Assembly (NCBI RefSeq): GCF_036320965.1
Contig: NC_092286.1
Coordinates: 27,539,189 to 27,603,188 of the forward strand
Direction: 5' to 3'
Length of the DNA: 64,000 nucleotides
Source of the DNA: Panulirus ornatus
Lineage: Eukaryota; Arthropoda; Malacostraca; Decapoda; Palinuridae
A model generated the notes under the pieces. It did no database searches and was not told the origin of the DNA. It saw only the letters and a program-made list of their open reading frames with translations. Below, one piece after another: positions 12,201 to 21,556 of the stretch (the first letter of the stretch is position 1; every line of letters starts with the position of its first letter). The position numbers and the translations under genes were made by a program.

Positions 12201-15200
12201 TGAGAGGTGCAACTGGAGGGATGTCTGATCATTATCTTGTGGAGGCTAAGGTGAAGATTTGTATGGGTTTTCAGAAAAGAAGAGTGAATGTTGGGGTGAA
12301 GAGGGTGGTGAGAGTAAGTGAGCTTGGGAAGGAGACTTGTGTGAGGAAGTACCAGGAGAGACTGAGTACAGAATGGAAAAAGGTGAGAACAATGGAAGTA
12401 AGGGGAGTGGGGGAGGAATGGGATGTATTTAGGGAATCAGTGATGGATTGCGCAAAAGATGCTTGTGGCATGAAAAGAGTAGAGGGTGGGTTGATTAGAA
12501 AGGGTAGTGAGTGGTGGGATGAAGAAGTTAGATTATTAGTGAAAGAGAAGAAAGATGCATTTGGACGATTTTTGCATGGAAAAAATGCAACTGAGTGGGA
12601 GATGTATAAAAGAAAGAGACAGGAGGTCAAGAGAAAGGTGCAAGAGGTGAAAAAGAGGGCAAATGAGAGTTGGGGTGAGAGAGTATCATTAAATTTCAGG
12701 GAGAATAAAAAGATGTTCTGGAAGGAGGTAAATAAAGTGCGTAAGACAAGGGAGCAAATGGGAACTTCAGTGAAGGGCGCAAATGGGGAGGTGATAACAA
12801 GTACACAGAATACTTTATATAAATTTCTATGTTAAACAAGTTGCTTACCCTCCACTCTGATTGCTTCAAATATGTAAGATGCAGATAATGTTTGTATTCC
12901 ATCCAGTGTGAGCCTGGTAGAAAACAGGTGATCCACATCTTGGCCATCCACTAGTCCGGACACCTGGAACGATGTGGATCTTAAAGAAAAGTAATCTTGT
13001 AAAGGTGTAATCTCAATCATAATTTAAGGGTGAATTCTCATAATCCAAAAAAAAAAAAAAAAAAACTTTTTGCAGCCATTCTACTTTGTTTCACCGTCTG
13101 CATAACAAGGCAGACACCACAGGATTGTTTTGTCCATTGTTGTCATCCCCCAGGAGTCACATTTTAACCTTCAATGTAACTGATAACTTAAGTAAATTTC
13201 CTTTTAATTCCCGAATGCTATTTCCTACATTAGCAAAGTGGAGCCAGAAAAATATTTAGAACGGCTGCATCCAGTCACACCTGCTCTCTTGTTGTCATGT
13301 GTTACGCACCGAAGCCACAGCTCCCTATCCATAACCAGGCCACACAGACTTTCCACGGTTTACCCTAGATGCTGGGGTTCAGTCAACCAACTGCACAACA
13401 TTGTTCCAAATCACGCTATCCTAAGCATGCTTTTCACCCTCCAGCATGTTCAAGCCCCAGTCACTCAAAATCTTTTTACTCCATCCTCTGATCTCCAGTT
13501 TAGTTCCCCCCATCCGAGAGGTAGCACCAGGAAACAAAGATGGGCCCATCCACATACATGTACATATACATACACAGACATATACACACGTACATTTTCA
13601 TACATGTTTGCCTTCATCCATTCCTAGGACTACACCACATTTGTTCACACTCAGTCTCAAGCAGATTTCTTTCAGTCTATAAAGAACTGAATAGCATATG
13701 ACAAACAACCTTCTTAAATTTGCTTGATCTGCAGCTTTACGTATCAATCAAATTCAGTCTTCGGCCGGTAAATTTTACAGTTTTCCAGGACCTAAAGAAC
13801 CAGGTTTCAGTTTAATGCCACTAATAGAATTTTTTTTTAGCAAGGAATTTGACCTTATTTCTAAAGATAACTAACTTGGACATGAAACTTTCTATTTTTG
13901 ACATTATTTCCAAACAACTTTTCGAACCACTCTTATTTCACTTGGTAACTACAATGCATTCTTAGCAAAAACTTTCTTGGATCATTCTTCAAATGCACTC
14001 AACCATTTAATTTAGTGTATAGCCAGACTGCTTGAGCAATAATACTTAGTGTATTGAGAGTACAATCATTAAAACATTTCAGTTTACCAATCAAGTGATT
14101 TAATTTGGCAATATTGGTAATCTCCATGTGAAAATAGTAATTTCATAAAGCTATACAAATAATTTTCATAACTGCTGTATTTTACAAATTACAATCTAAG
14201 CAAATGTTTTATAGTTTCTTCAAAGAAAATGTGGCACAGAAATAACATGCCCCTATTGAAGGCAATCTTGTATGAAAGAAATAAAGTACAAGGAAAAGTA
14301 AATAGAAGTTGAATAGGGCTCTACAAGTGTTCGTAGACCTGACTTTTAAAGGTGTAAATTTTCTGTCGTGAAGAAGGCAAGACAAAGGAGGAAGAGCCAT
14401 TTGTAAGATGTAGGTATTTTAACACTTACCAAGCGACCAGTCTCTACACATACACTATGGGAAGGAATGGCCTGCTGTGTAGCTTTTATCCAAGCATTTG
14501 GAGCAGGAACACATGCAGACTGTTCATGAGAACTGTCACCAAAATAATTCCTGTATCTGTAGGAGAGTGAGAATGGCAACAAAGTGATGGCTGTGAAGAG
14601 AGTCAAAGCCAGACAAGTTAATAACACTGAAGGCTTTCAATTCTTCCTCTGTACTAAACAGGTGGAGGAAGAGCCACTAGAGATGTGTAGATGAAACCCT
14701 TGTAGATGTGATAACTGCTCACAAGAAAAACAATTAGGGCGCCTATACAACATTCCCAGCTTTAGGGAAGCAGAATTTGCCATGTTGATTATGTGGGATT
14801 TCTAGGAAAGAGTGGAGTATAAGGCTATTCTCAACATCTTTTCGTTACTCTAGGGTTGAATGGTGGAAGAAATTGCATTAGAAGCACCATTTCATTAATT
14901 AGGTTGCTGCTTCTCATCTCTAAGATGCTGCAAAGGTCCAAAATAAGTAGATATATTTTCAGTACGAGAAAGGGAATGAGCATAAGGAGTAGTATATAGG
15001 AAGGGTTGAAGTACTGAAAGTGTAAATTAGGTTTGAAATAGATGAAATATTTACCATCATAGAACCTAGATCATTTTTAAAACCATATACAGAAACTTGG
15101 GTGGTTATTGCTACTACACACCAGAGTTGTTTCTGCAGATTTTTCAAGTGCCATCTTTATACTAAACCTTCCACCTTACCTTTGTCATTCCCACAAAATA

Positions 15201-15345
15201 TAGAAATATGAAGCTTAGTAATCATGAAATCTCACCAAAACATCACCAAATATGGAGATGGGGGCTGTGTAAACAAGGTTGTCTGCTATGATATCATCTC
15301 TGGTCACAACTACCAAGTCACATACCGTCACGCCACCCACCGACA
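92..15345 (-). CDS. Unidentified repeat-containing protein gene, internal part, 13 exons
   Basis: Spliced minus-strand gene with both ends missing from the set of exons found; the 3' end lies left of the window. From the exon at 12963 to the one at 92 the splice phases all agree (0-1, 1-0, 0-0, 0-0, 0-1 and so on), giving one open frame. Exons in transcription order: 15345-15236, 14556-14430, 12963-12849, then 9956-9898, 8029-7883, 7697-7563, 6995-6836, 6088-6030, 4107-3961, 3775-3641, 3076-2917, 2164-2106 and 238-92. The protein is made of short beta-repeat-like units with V-x-G, VNG/VSG, D-x-L and Q-x-I-x-G motifs, few cysteines and several N-x-S/T sites, which fits a secreted or surface repeat protein. 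That role is inference. I do not recognise the family. The link between the first two exons is not solved (phase mismatch), so an exon is probably missing there. Confidence 0.7.
991..1102. repeat. 56-bp minisatellite, 2 copies
   Basis: Unit starts AATAACAGGCCAG and contains GAAAGTTGGGAGGATATG. Two copies here. Confidence 0.85.
2106..2164 (-). CDS. Cassette exon D, lowest copy
   Basis: 59 nt, acceptor GTAG and donor GTAAGT, phase 1 in and 0 out; same peptide as the other D exons. Confidence 0.6.
2439..2854 (+). repeat. (TTAGG)n array, unit 0
   Basis: About 80 pentamers, mostly GGTTA, with interspersed GGTTG, a run of GGTTG near 2571-2600, then GGCTA and GGTCA variants at the right end. TTAGG is the arthropod telomere repeat; here it is interstitial and intronic. 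Confidence 0.95.
2917..3076 (-). CDS. Cassette exon B, lower copy
   Basis: 160 nt, phase 0 in and 1 out; base-for-base identical to the exon at 6836-6995, which points to very recent duplication or homogenisation. Confidence 0.75.
3641..3775 (-). CDS. Cassette exon A, lower copy
   Basis: 135 nt with TTGCAG acceptor and GTGAGTGAG donor, phase 0 both sides. One amino-acid difference from the upper copy (Asn for Ser). Confidence 0.7.
3961..4107 (-). CDS. Cassette exon C, middle copy
   Basis: 147 nt, phase 0 both sides. It reads LRGSG where the lowest copy reads LRVSG (GGG versus GTG), and keeps the proline that copy 3 has lost. Confidence 0.65.
4858..5026. repeat. 56-bp minisatellite, 3 copies
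   Basis: Same unit as at 991 but three copies (starts at 4858, 4914 and 4970). Confidence 0.85.
6030..6088 (-). CDS. Cassette exon D, middle copy
   Basis: 59 nt, same splice sites and phases as the other D exons; same peptide. It joins in frame to exon B above it and exon C below it. Confidence 0.6.
6363..6774 (+). repeat. (TTAGG)n array, unit 1
   Basis: Same variant order as the first array (GGTTA with GGTTG, a GGTTG block, then GGCTA and GGTCA), so the arrays were copied together with the unit and not made independently. Confidence 0.95.
6836..6995 (-). CDS. Cassette exon B, upper copy
   Basis: 160 nt, phase 0 in and 1 out, acceptor CACTTTGCAG and donor GTAGGT. The peptide starts VNGHSLDSITREFLL, continues with ESWRANYMEVDVF and ends GTISGVLTS. 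It is identical to the lower copy over the whole exon. Confidence 0.75.
7563..7697 (-). CDS. Cassette exon A, upper copy
   Basis: 135 nt, phase 0 on both sides, acceptor ATACTTGCAG and donor GTGAGTGAG. It encodes TEVQLLKDALPTVLYHSG, then QQAITGFI, and ends FDELTLHK. This copy has Ser where the lower copy has Asn (AGT/AAT) in the ...FINAAS part. Confidence 0.7.
7883..8029 (-). CDS. Cassette exon C, copy 3
   Basis: 147 nt, phase 0 on both sides, acceptor TTGAAAG and donor GTATTT. The peptide starts VWSG, has a TVNIRNPLEG core and ends VAAVSELQ. This copy has Gln where the other two have Pro in the fifth position (GGG CAG versus GGG CCG/CCA). It contains an N-x-S glycosylation site (NQS). Confidence 0.65.
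8782..8893. repeat. 56-bp minisatellite, 2 copies
   Basis: Same unit, two copies, as in the leftmost tandem unit. Confidence 0.85.
9898..9956 (-). CDS. Cassette exon D, copy 3
   Basis: 59 nt between acceptor GTGGGTAG and donor GTAAGTA, phase 1 in and 0 out. It encodes SGVSLLYPIFHMPYTSFVY. The only exon difference from the other copies is a silent change in the TCG serine codon. It completes the glycine codon left open by the exon at 12849. Confidence 0.6.
10240..10312 (+). repeat. (TTAGG)n array, unit 2, short
   Basis: About 14 pentamers, ending in GGTCA variants, then unique sequence. It marks the right edge of the tandem duplication. Confidence 0.9.
10313..11088. other. Unique intronic sequence
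   Basis: Intron between the exon at 12849 and the D exon at 9956. A 131-codon open frame (10645-11040, plus) and a 67-codon one on the other strand show no recognisable domain and no flanking splice pattern I trust. I see no further feature. Confidence 0.5.
11089..11564 (-). mobile_element. RTE-like LINE, 3' part of an inverted insertion
   Basis: Minus-strand C-terminal RT domain (from [17 protein letters not shown] to NWIDVVYRG) plus about 50 bp of 3' UTR, stopping at gtaaac without the usual tail. It abuts the oppositely oriented 5' part at 11565. Residues are mixed between the two subfamilies (RRRMDVLEM with RRSGRPNW). Confidence 0.9.
11565..12803 (+). mobile_element. RTE-like LINE, inverted 5' part (endonuclease and linker)
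   Basis: Plus-strand open frame 11582-12835 (417 codons) starting [19 protein letters not shown]. It has the APE endonuclease motifs SETK, MGDLNAK, LDYVLID and [12 protein letters not shown], then the basic linker. LINE homology stops at ...GATAACAAGTA (12803); the last codons of the frame are flanking sequence. Relative to the minus-strand 3' part it is flipped, with the RT domain missing between them. The start is the internal Met also seen in other copies. Confidence 0.9.
12849..12963 (-). CDS. Exon of the unidentified repeat gene, diverged B-type
   Basis: Encodes VSGLVDGQDVDHLFSTR then LTLDGIQTLSASYIFEAIRVE, and leaves in phase 1 at GTAAGC. It has the same phases as cassette exon B (0 in, 1 out) and starts VSG where B starts VNG, so it looks like an older relative. 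An alternative acceptor after TTTAAG would start the exon at 12979, adding 16 nt and changing the entry phase. The phase-0 acceptor (TTCCAG) fits the neighbouring exons. A LINE remnant ends only about 45 bp beyond the donor. Confidence 0.65.
13275..13675 (-). mobile_element. Degenerate LINE 3' tail, rearranged
   Basis: Old minus-strand remnant with recognisable pieces of the LINE 3' UTR and C-terminal codons (atgttcaagccccagtcactc), the tail sequence and the CA-rich stretch, but in shuffled order. No coding capacity. Confidence 0.7.
13676..14429. other. AT-rich intronic sequence
   Basis: Intron of the unidentified repeat gene. I see no exon, repeat or element here. Confidence 0.5.
14430..14556 (-). 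CDS. Exon of the unidentified repeat gene, cysteine-bearing
   Basis: A pyrimidine-rich tract and CTACAG precede base 14556 on the minus strand, and GTAAGT follows base 14430. The 127 nt start with one base of a split codon and end in phase 0. The peptide starts YRNYFGDSSHEQSACVP, contains NAWIKATQQAI and ends CVETGRL; two cysteines could form a disulfide. It reads in phase into the next exon (VSGLVDG...). Confidence 0.55.
14557..15235. other. Intron that may hide a small exon
   Basis: The exons on both sides do not match in phase, so a short minus-strand exon may be here. The stretch 15050-15127 (acceptor CTGCAG, donor GTAAAT) is open but its phases do not solve the mismatch, so I do not call it. 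Confidence 0.4.
15236..15345 (-). CDS. Exon of the unidentified repeat gene, most upstream one seen
   Basis: Acceptor ...TCTAG at 15346-15350 and donor GTGAGA from 15235 downwards bound 110 nt, entered with two bases of a split codon and left in phase 0. The peptide reads SVGGVTVCDLVVV then TRDDIIADNLVYTAPIS and ends FGDVL, with alternating hydrophobic residues as in the other repeats of this gene. It has one cysteine. The next exon found (14556-14430) starts in a phase that does not fit this donor, so either an exon lies between them or this exon belongs to another isoform. Confidence 0.55.
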
Positions 15346-15790
15346 CTAGAAAAAGTAAATTAATTTGGAGGATGTAAATTTACAAAATACCACAACCAAT
15401 ATTCAAAAAGTGCTAAAAGTAAAGTTACACCACTTATGGATTTGCTCTCATAAGATACACCACCCCTATATGGGTGAAGATACTTACTTTAAGTGTTTTG
15501 GCAACCAAATGCTACATGAAAAAAGGAATGACCATTCAGAGACTTAGTACTTCATAAGACATCAAATAATCTAACAAAACAGTAAAAAGAACGATCTAAA
15601 AAAAAAAGCCAGCAAAGCCAAACAAATCTAACCAAACACTGATGTAGGAAATGCATATTAAGGATGGGCAATTAAATTTGTTTTATTGAAGCAACTGAGG
15701 GCATAAGTGTGCAAACTATTTATATAATAATATGGAGACTGGAACATTTTACCCAAACAGTGAGCGAGTGGTAGAAACTCAGGCTTTGTC
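15346..15790. other. Unassigned AT-rich sequence
   Basis: Upstream (on the minus strand) of the last exon found. No promoter or exon could be supported. Confidence 0.4.
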
Positions 15791-16000
15791 TATGGATGAC
15801 TACATTTTTTCATACTTGGTTGCAGTTTCCTGTATTTGTGAGGCAGTGCCAGGAACAGAAAAAGAAAGGCTACATTCACTCATCCATTCTCTACATGACA
15901 TGTGCAAAGCACCACAATCACAGCCTGCACATCTTGCCATGGTTTCCCCCTGCTGTTTCACATGCCCTGGTTCAGTCCAATAAAAGCATGTCAACTGGCT
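15791..16000 (-). mobile_element. Degenerate LINE 3' UTR remnant
   Basis: Diverged matches to the LINE tail (catacttggttgcagtttcc..., tttgtgaggcagtgcc...) and to the UTR part with cacatgccctggttcagtcc. Minus orientation. Confidence 0.65.
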
Positions 16001-16184
16001 ACATTATGTATTTCAAGGTGTGGAAAATTTGACAACTGGTCTGAAAAACAATTATCAACAAGATATTTAGGTTAAGTAGTCTGAATAGATGGTCTATTAC
16101 AAATACAAAAGATGTAGGTTACCAGTTAAAATGAAACTGATTAAACAGCTTTTTATCAATCATGCAAAGATTTTTTTTTATTTT

Positions 16185-17036
16185 CATTTTATTTATTTTG
16201 CTCTGTCACTGTCTCCCGCGTTAGCGAGGTAGCACAAGGAAACAGACAAAAGTATGGCCCAACCCGCCCAAATACACATGTATATACATACACGTCCACA
16301 CACGCAAATATACATACCTATACATCTCAATGTACACATATATATACACACACAGACATATACATAAATAATACACATTTATATTTGTTCCCATCGCCAC
16401 ACATGGAATAACAACCCCCTCCACCCTCATGTGTGCAAGGTAGCGCTAGGAAAAGACACCAAAGGCCCCATTTGTTCACACTCAGTCTCTAGCTGTCATG
16501 TAATAATGCACCGAAACCACAGCTCCCTTTCCACATCCAGGCCCCACACAACTTTCCATGGTTTACCCCAGATGCTTCACATGCCCTGGTTCAATCCATT
16601 GACAGCACGTCGACCCCGGTATACCACATCATTCCAATTCACTCTATTTCTTGCACGCCTTTCACCCTCCTGCATGTTCAGGCCCCAATCACTCAAAATC
16701 TTTTTCACTCCATCTTTCCACCTCCAATTTGGTCTCCCACTTCTCGTTCCCTCCAACTCTGACACATATATCCTCTTGGTCAATCTTTCCTCACTCATTC
16801 TCTCCATGTGAAGAAACCATTTCAAAACACCCTCTTCTGCTCTCTCAACCACACTCTTTTTATTTCCACACATCTCTCTTACGCTTACATTACTTACTCG
16901 ATCAAACCACCTCCCACCACATATTGTCCTCAAACATCTCATTTCCAGCACATCCACCCTCCTGCGCAAAACTCTATCCATAGCCCATGCCTCGCAACCA
17001 TACAACATTGTTGGAACCACTATTCCTTCAAACATA
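16185..17036 (-). mobile_element. RTE-like LINE, 5'-truncated, long-UTR subfamily
   Basis: A/T-rich tail at 16170-16200, then the long 3' UTR with CA-rich stretches, then the C-terminal domain (ends NWNDVVYRG). It is truncated at the [19 protein letters not shown] codons near 17036. It has the [17 protein letters not shown] residues of the long-UTR subfamily. Confidence 0.9.
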
Positions 17037-17286
17037 CCCATTACTTTGTGTAATGAAGACAATTGAGAAACATCATAAGCCAATATTCCTGTTTCATGAT
17101 AAGAGAAGTGGACCAGGCAGTATAATACAGTGGTTAAATTGATGAAAACTACTATAGACGTTTGTGTAAATAAATTATACATTTCCCTTTTCCATAGCCA
17201 GAGGTTGAACCATTATGTGACATTCATTTTTCATTTCATTTCAAGCTAGAAGTTTCAGTTTTCTAAATTATTTCTTACATTGTTCA

Positions 17287-19004
17287 TATTTTTTTTTTTT
17301 TTTTTTTTTTTATACTTTGTCGCTGTCTCCCGCGTTTGCGAGGTAGCGCAAGGAAACAGACGAAAGAAATGGCCCAACCCCCCCCCATACACATGTACAT
17401 ACACACGTCCACACACGCAAATATACATACCTACACCGCTTTCCATGGTTTACCCCAGACGCTTCACATGCCTTGGTTCAATCCACTGACAGCACGTCAA
17501 CCCCTGTATACCACATCGCTCCAATTCACTCTATTCCTTGCCCTCCTTTCACCCTCCTGCATGTTCAGGCCCCGATCACACAAAATCCTCTTCACTCCAT
17601 CTTTCCACCTCCAATTTGGTCTCCCTCTTCTCCTCGTTCCCTCCACCTCCGACACATATATCCTCTTGGTCAATCTTTCCTCACTCATTCTCTCCATGTG
17701 CCCAAACCATTTCAAAACACCCTCTTCTGCTCTCTCAACCACGCTCTTTTTATTTCCACACATCTCTCTCACCCTTACGTTACTTACTCGATCAAACCAC
17801 CTCACACCACACATTGTCCTCAAACATCTCATTTCCAGCACATCCATCCTCCTGCGCACAACTCTATCCATAGCCCACGCCTCGCAACCATACAGCATTG
17901 TTGGAACTACTATTCCTTCAAACATACCCATTTTTGCTTTCCGAGATAATGTTCTCGACTTCCACACATTTTTCAAGGCTCCCAAAATTTTCGCCCCCTC
18001 CCCCACCCTATGATCCACTTCCGCTTCCATGGTTCCATCCGCTGACAGATCCACTCCCAGATATCTAAAACACTTCACTTCCTCCAGTTTTTCTCCATTC
18101 AAACTCACCTCCCAATTGACTTGACCCTCAACCCTACTGTACCTAATAACCTTGCTCTTATTCACATTTACTCTTAACTTTCTTCTTCCACACACTTTAC
18201 CAAACTCAGTCACCAGCTTCTGCAGTTTCTCACATGAATCCGCCACCAGCGCTGTATCATCAGCGAACAACAACTGACTCACTTCCCAAGCTCTCTCATC
18301 CCCAACAGACTTCATACTTGCCCCTCTTTCCAAGACTCTTGCATTTACCTCCCTAACAACCCCATCCATAAACAAATTAAACAACCATGGAGACATCACA
18401 CACCCCTGCCGCAAACCTACATTCACTGAGAACCAATCACTTTCCTCTCTTCCTACACGTACACATGCCTTACATCCTCGATAAAAACTTTTCACTGCTT
18501 CTAACAACTTGCCTCCCACACCATATATTCTTAATACCTTCCACAGAGCATCTCTATCAACTCTATCATATGCCTTCTCCAGATCCATAAATGCTACATA
18601 CAAATCCATTTGCTTTTCTAAGTATTTCTCACATACATTCTTCAAAGCAAACACCTGATCCACACATCCTCTCCCACTTCTGAAACCACACTGCTCTTCC
18701 CCAATCTGATGCTCTGTACATGCCTTCACCCTCTCAATCAATACCCTCCCATATAATTTACCAGGAATACTCAACAAACTTATACCTCTGTAATTTGAGC
18801 ACTCACTCTTATCCCCTTTGCCTTTGTACAATGGCACTATGCACGCATTCCGCCAATCCTCAGGCACCTCACCATGAGTCAAACATACATTAAATAACCT
18901 TACCAACCAGTCAACAATACAGTCACCCCCTTTTTTAATAAATTCCACTGCAATACCATCCAAACCTGCTGCCTTGCCGGCTTTCATCTTCCCTGGGAAT
19001 AGGG
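17287..19004 (-). mobile_element. RTE-like LINE, RT part, short-UTR/poly(A) subfamily
   Basis: Poly(T) at 17289-17312 (poly(A) tail on the minus strand), short 3' UTR, then an open RT frame from 17497 up to about 19004. Motifs in order: [42 protein letters not shown], motif [19 protein letters not shown], motif [14 protein letters not shown], motif [13 protein letters not shown], then FRYLGVDL and the C-terminal [22 protein letters not shown] region. The frame formally runs to 19185, but its first ~60 codons are a translated (TA)n tract and LINE head sequence, not protein. Confidence 0.92.
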
Positions 19005-19048
19005 GAGAAAGAATACTTCCCATGTATTCTCTGCGTGTAGGAACTCCT
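19005..19048 (+). mobile_element. Solo LINE head fragment
   Basis: Starts cctgggaataggggag and runs through gaatacttcccatgtattctc; nearly identical to 19143-19186. It joins the truncated RT of the minus-strand LINE directly. Confidence 0.75.
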
Positions 19049-19049
19049 A

Positions 19050-19088
19050 CATATATATACATATATATATGTATATATATATGTATAC

Positions 19089-19136
<48 letters not shown>
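19050..19136. repeat. (TA)n microsatellite
   Basis: About 87 bp of (TA)n with a few GTATAC interruptions, flanked on both sides by the same ~45-bp LINE head sequence. Confidence 0.95.
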
Positions 19137-19138
<2 letters not shown>

Positions 19139-19139
<1 letters not shown>

Positions 19140-19527
19140 CCCAGGGAATAGGGGAGAAAGAATACTTCCCATGTATTCTCTGCATGTCGTAGAAGGCGAC
19201 TAAAAGGGAAGGGAGCGGGGGGCTGGAAATCCTCCCCTCTCATTTTTTTTTTCCAAAAGAAGGGGGTTGTTATTCCATGTGTGGCAAGGTGGCGATGGGA
19301 ACAAATAAAGGCAGACAGTATGAATTATGTACATGTGTACATATGTATATGTCTGTGTGTATATATATGTGTACATTGAGAGGTATAGGTATGTATATGT
19401 ACGTGTGTGGACGTGTATGTATATACATGTGTATGTGGGTGGGTTGGGCATTCTTTCGTCTGTTTCCTTGCGCTACCTCGCTAACACGGGAGACAGCGAC
19501 AAAGCAAAATAAATAAATAAATAAATG
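19139..19527 (+). mobile_element. LINE-derived mini-element (head joined to tail)
   Basis: Starts with the LINE 5' head (cccagggaataggggagaaa, then gtcgtagaaggcgac and gggagcggggggctgg). After a T-run and ccaaaagaaggg it goes directly into the LINE 3' UTR (gttgttattccatgtgtgg, the GT/AT-rich part, the terminal stem-loop) and ends in (AAAT)n. No EN or RT codons are present. It looks like a non-autonomous, SINE-like derivative that keeps both LINE ends. The 5' boundary is blurred by the (TA)n tract. Confidence 0.75.
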
Positions 19528-20968
19528 ATTTTGAAAATAAAACACTCAAGTAATGCTCAAAATCACACACTGTAACTCTTACTGTCTTTTCTAAACTTTA
19601 TGTAGCAGTGAAGAACAAAATCACTCAATATCCAAAGCCACTTTCAATGCGTAGCTAAATGAGTAACTTCCTGTGGTTATAGTCGCTGGGATGGGTTAAT
19701 ATGGAAGCAAATACACACAGTGCTCAGCTTTCCAGCAACTGAATATAAACATGAAACCCAAACAATCACAAATGACTGGAAAACATTAAAATTATGATAA
19801 ATATTAGCTGCTATGTGAAATTAGGAGAAGATTTTATAGATTTTGCTTGATGTGATAAGATCACGAAATATGTCATATTCAATAAAAAAAAGTAACAGAA
19901 AAAACAGTGTATGCCTTAGTAATGTTCTAAGGAGCCGGTAAAACAATGTTTGGCAAATTTATTTTACAGCCAATCATCAACAATATGGTCTCACAAACTG
20001 ATAGGCATCTTAAATAGGAATCGAATAAAGTTGAGGAACTATTTCTTCCTTATGAAATGAAGGAAAATCATAAACGAATGATAAAGCAACCAAGTAACAT
20101 GTGATATAGGCCTAAACTTAATCGGGGCAAATAAGAAATTTGTGGTGGTACCATAAAGGTAACATAACAGCACGCATTTAAAGCAACATGTTGTTGACAT
20201 TTCCTCAGGCAATGGTGCCACCTTATTGTATATATAATGTTTTGATGATATATATATCAAGAACAAGTCTGTTCAGTTCTACATATCTCTAGTGCTTCTG
20301 AAGCTACGTGGAAATGTTTCATTTACTCCATCCCCACATTTTCCATAATCTTCATCGCCCTCCCCACTATTACATATTCATTATCAATCCATTAATCTAT
20401 GTCACTACGTTTCATCAATACCCTTCTAAAACACTTGCGCTGGGCATTAACAGCTAACTGACATGCTTTTCTTCCACTTCCATACGTTAGTTCTGTTGCG
20501 TGTTTATAAGGTCTATCATTACAAAAGAGTGAGGTACTACGTTTCACACATTAGATTCACGGCACCAATAATCCAAAGCTGTACAATGTAGCAACACCAT
20601 CAAGTAAATGTATTTCATTAATATTTGTAAGGTTATCAGGTGGTGGCCTAAATCCAATGGGGGTCGAATGGTACTAATGAAGCTGAGGACAGCGGCCAGT
20701 CAGAACCATCAGCATCAACCAAGACAATAGTAAACTTTCATGTCTGTCTACATGAGGTTTTTCAGTCTGCATTGGGCAACATAGACAGTACCAGAGAGAC
20801 TTAGTCTTAGAACAATAAAACTGGAAGGTGTGAAGAAATTTCTCGCTCAAAGGATGAAACTTGACGTCAACTATGGCATAAAGCCAAAATAACGAACTAA
20901 CCTCAAGGTTTAGTTACAGTCAGCATTGGCCCTCCATGGATCCCCATAGGTATTAGACTGTGTGGTGA
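19528..20968. other. Unique AT-rich sequence
   Basis: About 1.4 kb with no coding region, element or repeat that I can support. Confidence 0.5.
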
Positions 20969-21556
20969 CTGTTTACTATCGACTTTGTCCTGTGTAGTGA
21001 CTGTTTACTATCAACTTTGTACTGAGTGGTGACTGTTTACTATCGACTTTGTCCTGTGTGGTGACTGTTTACTATCAACTTTGTACTGAGTGGTGACTGT
21101 TTACTATCAACTTTGTACTGAGTGGTGACTGTTTACTATCGACTTTGTCCTGTGTGGTGGCTGTTTACTATCAACTTTGTACTGAGTGGTGACTGTTTAC
21201 TATCGACTTTGTCCTGTGTGGTGACTGTTTACTATCGACTTTGTCCTATGTGGTGACTGTTTACTATCGACTTTGTACTGAGTGGCGACTGTTTACTATC
21301 GACTTTGTCCTGTGTGGTGACTGTTTACTATCGACTTTGTACTGAGTGGTGACTGTTTACTATCGACTTTGTCCTGTGTGGTGACTGTTTACTATCGACT
21401 TTGTCCTGTGTGGTGACTGTTTACTATCAACTTTGTACTGAGTGTTGACTGTTTACTATCGACTTTGTCCTGTGTGGCGACTGTTTACTATCAACTTTGT
21501 CCTGAGTGGTGACTGTTTACTATCAACTTTGTCCTGTGTGGCGACTGTTTACTATG
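20969..21556. repeat. 32-bp minisatellite, about 18.5 copies
   Basis: Unit of the type TGTGTGGTGACTGTTTAC followed by TATC(G/A)ACTTTGT(CC/AC). Two linked variants alternate: ...CGA...CC followed by TGTGT, and ...CAA...AC followed by TGAGT. This gives a partial 64-bp higher-order pattern. Confidence 0.95.

Noticed and set aside
16193..16430. Frames encoding Y/V/C/I-rich peptides (MCIIYVYVCVC type)
   Set aside because: Translations of the CA/GT-rich LINE 3' UTR; they recur with every UTR copy.
18387..18590. Recurrent 67-codon frame starting [14 protein letters not shown]
   Set aside because: Found opposite every RT motif A-B region; antisense of conserved RT codons, not a gene.
17497..19185. 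Start of the 562-codon frame as a true N-terminus
   Set aside because: Its first ~60 codons translate a (TA)n tract and LINE head sequence; LINE protein homology begins at about 19004.
20969..21556. CRISPR-like array
   Set aside because: Units are contiguous 32-bp tandem copies with no unique spacers, in a eukaryotic intron or intergenic context.
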